Under the pieces are notes generated by a model. That model was not told the origin of the DNA and made no database searches. It was given only the letters and a program-made list of their open reading frames with translations. From NCBI GenBank assembly GCA_013812065.1, contig JACCUC010000201.1:1-7709 (forward strand): DNA of 7,709 nucleotides, written 5' to 3'. Source of the stretch: Thermoleophilaceae bacterium. GTDB taxonomy: Bacteria > Actinomycetota > Thermoleophilia > Solirubrobacterales > Thermoleophilaceae. Positions 5,950 to 7,709 of the stretch are shown here, one piece after another. Every line of letters starts with the position of its first letter. Positions within the stretch are counted from its first letter, which is position 1. A program made the position numbers and the translations under genes.

Positions 5950-5990
5950 GCGCGTCGCCGCGCAGAGCGGCGGCCTATTGAGCGACGCGC
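5950..5990. repeat. Perfect 9-bp inverted repeat in the rpsA/FAD-gene gap
   Basis: GCGCGTCGC (5950-5958) and GCGACGCGC (5982-5990) are perfect inverted arms 23 bp apart, centred in the 88-bp divergent region. The right arm overlaps the edge of the -35-like TTGAGC of the rightward gene. It may be a dimeric regulator site, or an accident of GC-rich sequence. Confidence 0.5.
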
Positions 5991-6007
5991 ACGCGAGCGG
6001 ATAGCCT
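5978..6007 (+). promoter_or_regulatory. Possible promoter of the FAD oxidoreductase gene
   Basis: TTGAGC (5978-5983), an 18-bp spacer and TAGCCT (6002-6007) form the best -35/-10 pair in the window. Transcription would start at about 6013-6016, which falls after the first ATG (6012) and just before the second ATG (6018). No ribosome site is present. This pair is the reason to consider 6018 as the true start. Confidence 0.5.
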
Positions 6008-6011
6008 GGGC

Positions 6012-7208
6012 ATGGACATGCCGAGGCGGCGAACCAAACGCGGCACCCAGCGCACCGACCTCTCCGGCGAGTTCGACGCCGTCGTCTGCGGAGCGAGCTT
6101 CGCGGGGCTCGCCGTGGCGCGCGAGCTCGCCGGGGCACGGCGGGCAGACGACGGCGCGGCCCCACGCGTGCTCATCCTCGACCGCTACGAGATCGGCGAG
6201 CGGCAGACCTCGGCCTGCGCGGCCCCGACGCGCTGGCTCGAGGCGCTCGATCTCGTGCCCGCGATCCGTCAGACCTTCCCCGACCTCGTCGTCAACACGC
6301 CCTACGGGACCTCGCGCTACCGGCTGCCGTTCACGTTCTCGACCTTCGACTACCCGACCCTCTGCCACCTGCTCGACGACCAGAACGACGCCGAGTTCGA
6401 GACCGCCAAGGTCGAGGGGCGAGAGGGCACGACCGTCCGCACCGACCGTGGCGAGCTGTCGGCGCCGCTCGTGGTCGACGCGCTCGGGTGGCGGCGAATC
6501 CTCGCGGCCGACGAGGGCTACCAGCCCCCGGACGCACCGCTCTCGCGCGGGCTCGAGGTCCATCCCGGCGGCAACGGCCGCGACCTCGAGATCTGGGTGG
6601 ATCGCTCGTACGTACCCGCGGGCTACTCGTGGAGCTTTCCCGCGCGCGACGAGCTGCGGGTGGGCGTCGGCTCGTTCGACCCCCGCTTTCACGTCAAGGA
6701 CTCGACCGTGCGCCTCGCCGGCGACCTCGACGTCGACGCCGTCCACTACCAAGGCAACTGGATCCCCCACAAGCTGCGGCCCGCCGCCGAGGACGGCGTC
6801 TTCTTCGCCGGCGACTCGGCCGGTCACTGCCTGCCGCTGACCGCCGAGGGCATTCGCACCGCGCTCTACTTCGGCCTCGCCTGCGGGCGCGAGTTGCGCG
6901 CCGTGGTCGAGGGCCGCTCGACGCGCGAGGAGGCGTTACGCAACTACGCCGCCTTCAGTGCCTCCCACCGCCACGCCTTCGAGACGATGCTGCTCGTGCA
7001 GCGGCTCGTCCCGCGCGTACCCCCGCCGCTGCTCGGGCCGATCATCCGCGCGCTGGGGACCAAGCGCTTCGTCGACTGGTCGTTCGGCCACTACCTGGAG
7101 ATCGCGCCGCCGGAGTTCGTCGAGGGCGCCGCGGCGACCGGCCACTCGCCCCCTGCCGGCGGCCGGGCCACGCGCGTTGGCACGGAGGTCGCTTCTCAGG
7201 CGGCGTAG
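6012..7208 (+). CDS. FAD-dependent geranylgeranyl-reductase-like oxidoreductase
   Basis: This 398-aa protein belongs to the GR2-type FAD oxidoreductases (geranylgeranyl reductase / PHBH-like). It has an N-terminal Rossmann dinucleotide site FDAVVCGASFAGLAVAREL (21-39), with GASFAG in place of GxGxxG, LILDRY (54-59) at the second strand end, DALGW (156-160), the family motif PAGYSWSFP (202-210), and the FAD-ribityl GD motif VFFAGDSAG (263-271) with LTAEGIRTAL (276-285). Enzymes of this family reduce isoprenoid double bonds in lipids, quinones or pigments, or hydroxylate aromatics; the substrate here is unknown. There is no membrane helix. The first 18 residues are basic and poorly conserved in character. 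ATG 6012 is the longest start; ATG 6018 fits the promoter better. The gene is divergent from rpsA, with no pathway partner beside it. Confidence 0.9.
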   Translation: MDMPRRRTKRGTQRTDLSGEFDAVVCGASFAGLAVARELAGARRADDGAAPRVLILDRYEIGERQTSACAAPTRWLEALDLVPAIRQTFPDLVVNTPYGTSRYRLPFTFSTFDYPTLCHLLDDQNDAEFETAKVEGREGTTVRTDRGELSAPLVVDALGWRRILAADEGYQPPDAPLSRGLEVHPGGNGRDLEIWVDRSYVPAGYSWSFPARDELRVGVGSFDPRFHVKDSTVRLAGDLDVDAVHYQGNWIPHKLRPAAEDGVFFAGDSAGHCLPLTAEGIRTALYFGLACGRELRAVVEGRSTREEALRNYAAFSASHRHAFETMLLVQRLVPRVPPPLLGPIIRALGTKRFVDWSFGHYLEIAPPEFVEGAAATGHSPPAGGRATRVGTEVASQAA

Positions 7209-7210
7209 GC

Positions 7211-7231
7211 CTGGACGCCGGGGATGTCCGG
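7211..7231 (+). terminator. Weak hairpin after the FAD oxidoreductase gene
   Basis: CTGGAC (7211-7216) can pair with GTCCGG (7226-7231), one G-U pair included, around a 9-nt loop, starting 2 nt after the stop codon. There is no U-tract. It may help end the rightward transcript before the opposing tRNA genes. The rest of the gap, 7232-7261, shows nothing I can assign. Confidence 0.3.
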
Positions 7232-7261
7232 GTTCGAGCACGGGCAGGCGTTTATGGGGAG

Positions 7262-7334
7262 TGGGCCGTGCTGGGCTCGAACCAGCGACCCCCAGCTTGT
7301 CGAGCTGGTGCTCTCCCAACTGAGCTAACGGCCC
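7262..7334 (-). tRNA. tRNA-Val (anticodon GAC)
   Basis: This is a complete 73-nt cloverleaf. The acceptor arms GGGCCGT and ACGGCCC pair perfectly, the D arm is GCTC...GAGC, the anticodon stem CCAGC/GCTGG holds loop TCGACAA with anticodon GAC, and the T arm GCTGG/CCAGC encloses TTCGAGC. The discriminator base is A. The 3' CCA is not encoded (the next bases are CTC), so it must be added by the CCA-adding enzyme. It decodes GUC and GUU valine codons. Confidence 0.97.
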
Positions 7335-7345
7335 GGGGCGGGGCG

Positions 7346-7351
7346 AGGATA
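7346..7351 (-). promoter_or_regulatory. Possible -10 element (TATCCT) of tRNA-Val
   Basis: On the minus strand TATCCT lies 11 nt before the mature tRNA 5' end, in the context CTTGATATCCT. The tRNA may therefore have its own promoter as well as read-through from tRNA-Cys. The remainder of the 111-bp gap 7335-7445 shows no gene. Confidence 0.45.
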
Positions 7352-7445
7352 TCAAGGGCAGGGGCCTCGGCGGCATGGCTGCCGCGGCGCGGCTCTGGCC
7401 GTCCCGAGACCCTCATCCGCTGGCGACCGTCCCCGCTTCCACCCA

Positions 7446-7516
7446 AGGCGACGACCGGAATCGAACCGGTGTAAACGGCTTTGCAGGCCGCCGCGTAACC
7501 ACTCCGCCACGTCGCC
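7446..7516 (-). tRNA. tRNA-Cys (anticodon GCA)
   Basis: This is a complete 71-nt cloverleaf. The acceptor arms GGCGACG and CGTCGCC pair perfectly, the anticodon loop is CTGCAAA with anticodon GCA, and the T arm ACCGG/CCGGT encloses TTCGATT. The discriminator is U73, the identity base expected for cysteine tRNA. CCA is not encoded. It lies upstream of tRNA-Val in the same direction. In many actinobacteria these two are joined by tRNA-Gly(GCC), which is not seen here. Confidence 0.97.
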
Positions 7517-7526
7517 GCGGAGAGAA

Positions 7527-7532
7527 AGGCTA
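7527..7532 (-). promoter_or_regulatory. Possible -10 element (TAGCCT) of tRNA-Cys
   Basis: On the minus strand TAGCCT lies 10 nt before the tRNA-Cys 5' end, close to the spacing seen at tRNA-Val. Just upstream is a short inverted repeat, GAGTC (7545-7549) and GACTC (7553-7557), in the -35 area; no canonical -35 hexamer is clear. Confidence 0.45.
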
Positions 7533-7573
7533 GCGCTGGGCTCGGAGTCCTCGACTCGCCGCTCGGCGGGTTT

Positions 7574-7600
7574 GAGACGCCCCGCCCCGGGCATCGTCTC
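7574..7600. repeat. Inverted repeat before the SDR gene
   Basis: GAGACG (7574-7579) and CGTCTC (7595-7600) are perfect 6-bp arms with a 15-bp spacer, ending 4 nt before the SDR ATG. The left arm overlaps a -35-like TTGAGA (7572-7577). It could be an operator for the SDR gene. Confidence 0.35.
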
Positions 7601-7604
7601 GACC

Positions 7605-7709
7605 ATGGCGAAATGGACGGCCGCCGCGATCCCCGACCAGAGCGTCCGGACCGTGGTCGTCACCGGTGCCAACAGTGGGATCGGTCTCGTCGCCGCGCGC
7701 GAGCTCGCG
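7605..7709 (+). CDS. Short-chain dehydrogenase/reductase, N-terminal fragment
   Basis: Only the first 35 codons are in the window; the gene continues past the right edge. The sequence MAKWTAAAIPDQSVRT is followed by VVVTGANSGIGLVAAREL (17-34), which contains the SDR cofactor motif TGxxxGIG on the first beta-alpha unit of the Rossmann fold. The TGANSGIG form and the N-terminal extension resemble the protochlorophyllide-reductase/retinol-dehydrogenase-like group of SDRs, usually NADP-linked, but the substrate and subgroup cannot be set from this fragment. No Shine-Dalgarno sequence precedes the ATG, and the inverted repeat at 7574-7600 lies directly upstream. The gene is divergent from tRNA-Cys. 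Confidence 0.88.
   Translation, partial: MAKWTAAAIPDQSVRTVVVTGANSGIGLVAARELA

Noticed and set aside
4860..6827. 655-aa minus-strand open frame
   Set aside because: Overlaps rpsA in another frame and runs antisense to the FAD gene; its composition is a GC-rich artefact.
6936..7376. Minus-strand frame containing LAQLGEHQLDKLGVAGSSPA
   Set aside because: This peptide is the well-known spurious translation of a tRNA gene (here tRNA-Val); the rest is antisense to the FAD gene.
6488..7474. 328-aa plus-strand open frame over the FAD gene end and tRNA-Val
   Set aside because: Out of frame with the FAD oxidoreductase, Arg-rich, and it ends in the antisense tRNA sequence; a shadow.
7352..7672. Minus-strand frame containing GDVAEWLRGGLQSRLHRFDS
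   Set aside because: Spurious translation of tRNA-Cys and its flanks, running into the SDR gene on the other strand.
1..7709. CRISPR array, insertion sequence, integration site or toxin-antitoxin system
   Set aside because: No spaced direct repeats, transposase or integrase motifs, or tRNA-end duplications were seen. The tRNA genes are intact and have no adjoining integrase within the window.

Overview
The window is bacterial chromosomal DNA of very high G+C content. The organism is most likely an actinobacterium, plausibly of the Thermoleophilia/Solirubrobacterales type. The reasons are the rpsA-coaE gene order, two coenzyme-F420-type oxidoreductases, a tRNA-Cys/tRNA-Val pair without encoded CCA, and many GTG starts. 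The lineage call is inference, since no search was possible. No insertion sequence, phage gene, CRISPR array or integrase is visible, so this is an ordinary, densely packed core region.

Layout from left to right. (a) 1-438, minus: a small four-helix membrane protein, running off the left edge. (b) 502-1776, plus: a divergently transcribed protein with about five helices, a His-rich linker and a probably extracytoplasmic C-terminal domain, function unknown. (c) 1778-2653, minus: a luciferase-like, F420-type oxidoreductase, converging on (b) with one base between the stop codons. (d) 2706-3146, plus: a PPOX/split-barrel protein of the Rv0121 F420 type, divergent from (c). (e) 5923 down to 3174, minus: a three-gene block rpsA - coaE - lytic transglycosylase, with a 3-nt gap and then a 4-nt ATGA overlap, so almost certainly an operon. 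(f) 6012-7208, plus: an FAD-dependent, geranylgeranyl-reductase-like oxidoreductase, divergent from rpsA across 88 bp. (g) tRNA-Val(GAC) and tRNA-Cys(GCA), both minus. (h) 7605 to the right edge, plus: the first 35 codons of a short-chain dehydrogenase/reductase.

How the parts work together. The rpsA block joins translation (S1), coenzyme A synthesis (CoaE) and cell-wall remodelling (transglycosylase), all growth-linked functions. The divergent pair c/d may form a small F420 redox module. The other genes have no evident pathway link to their neighbours.

The most interesting signals are regulatory. A recurring TANCCT hexamer lies 8-11 nt upstream of the rpsA and PPOX starts, of the second ATG of the FAD gene, and of both tRNA 5' ends. 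The three protein genes lack a clear Shine-Dalgarno sequence, which suggests leaderless or near-leaderless mRNAs. The rpsA -10 element sits inside a perfect 7-bp inverted repeat next to its GTG, and a second, 9-bp inverted repeat lies in the same divergent region. I do not see a clearly new multi-gene system. The most novel protein is the His-rich membrane protein at 502-1776.
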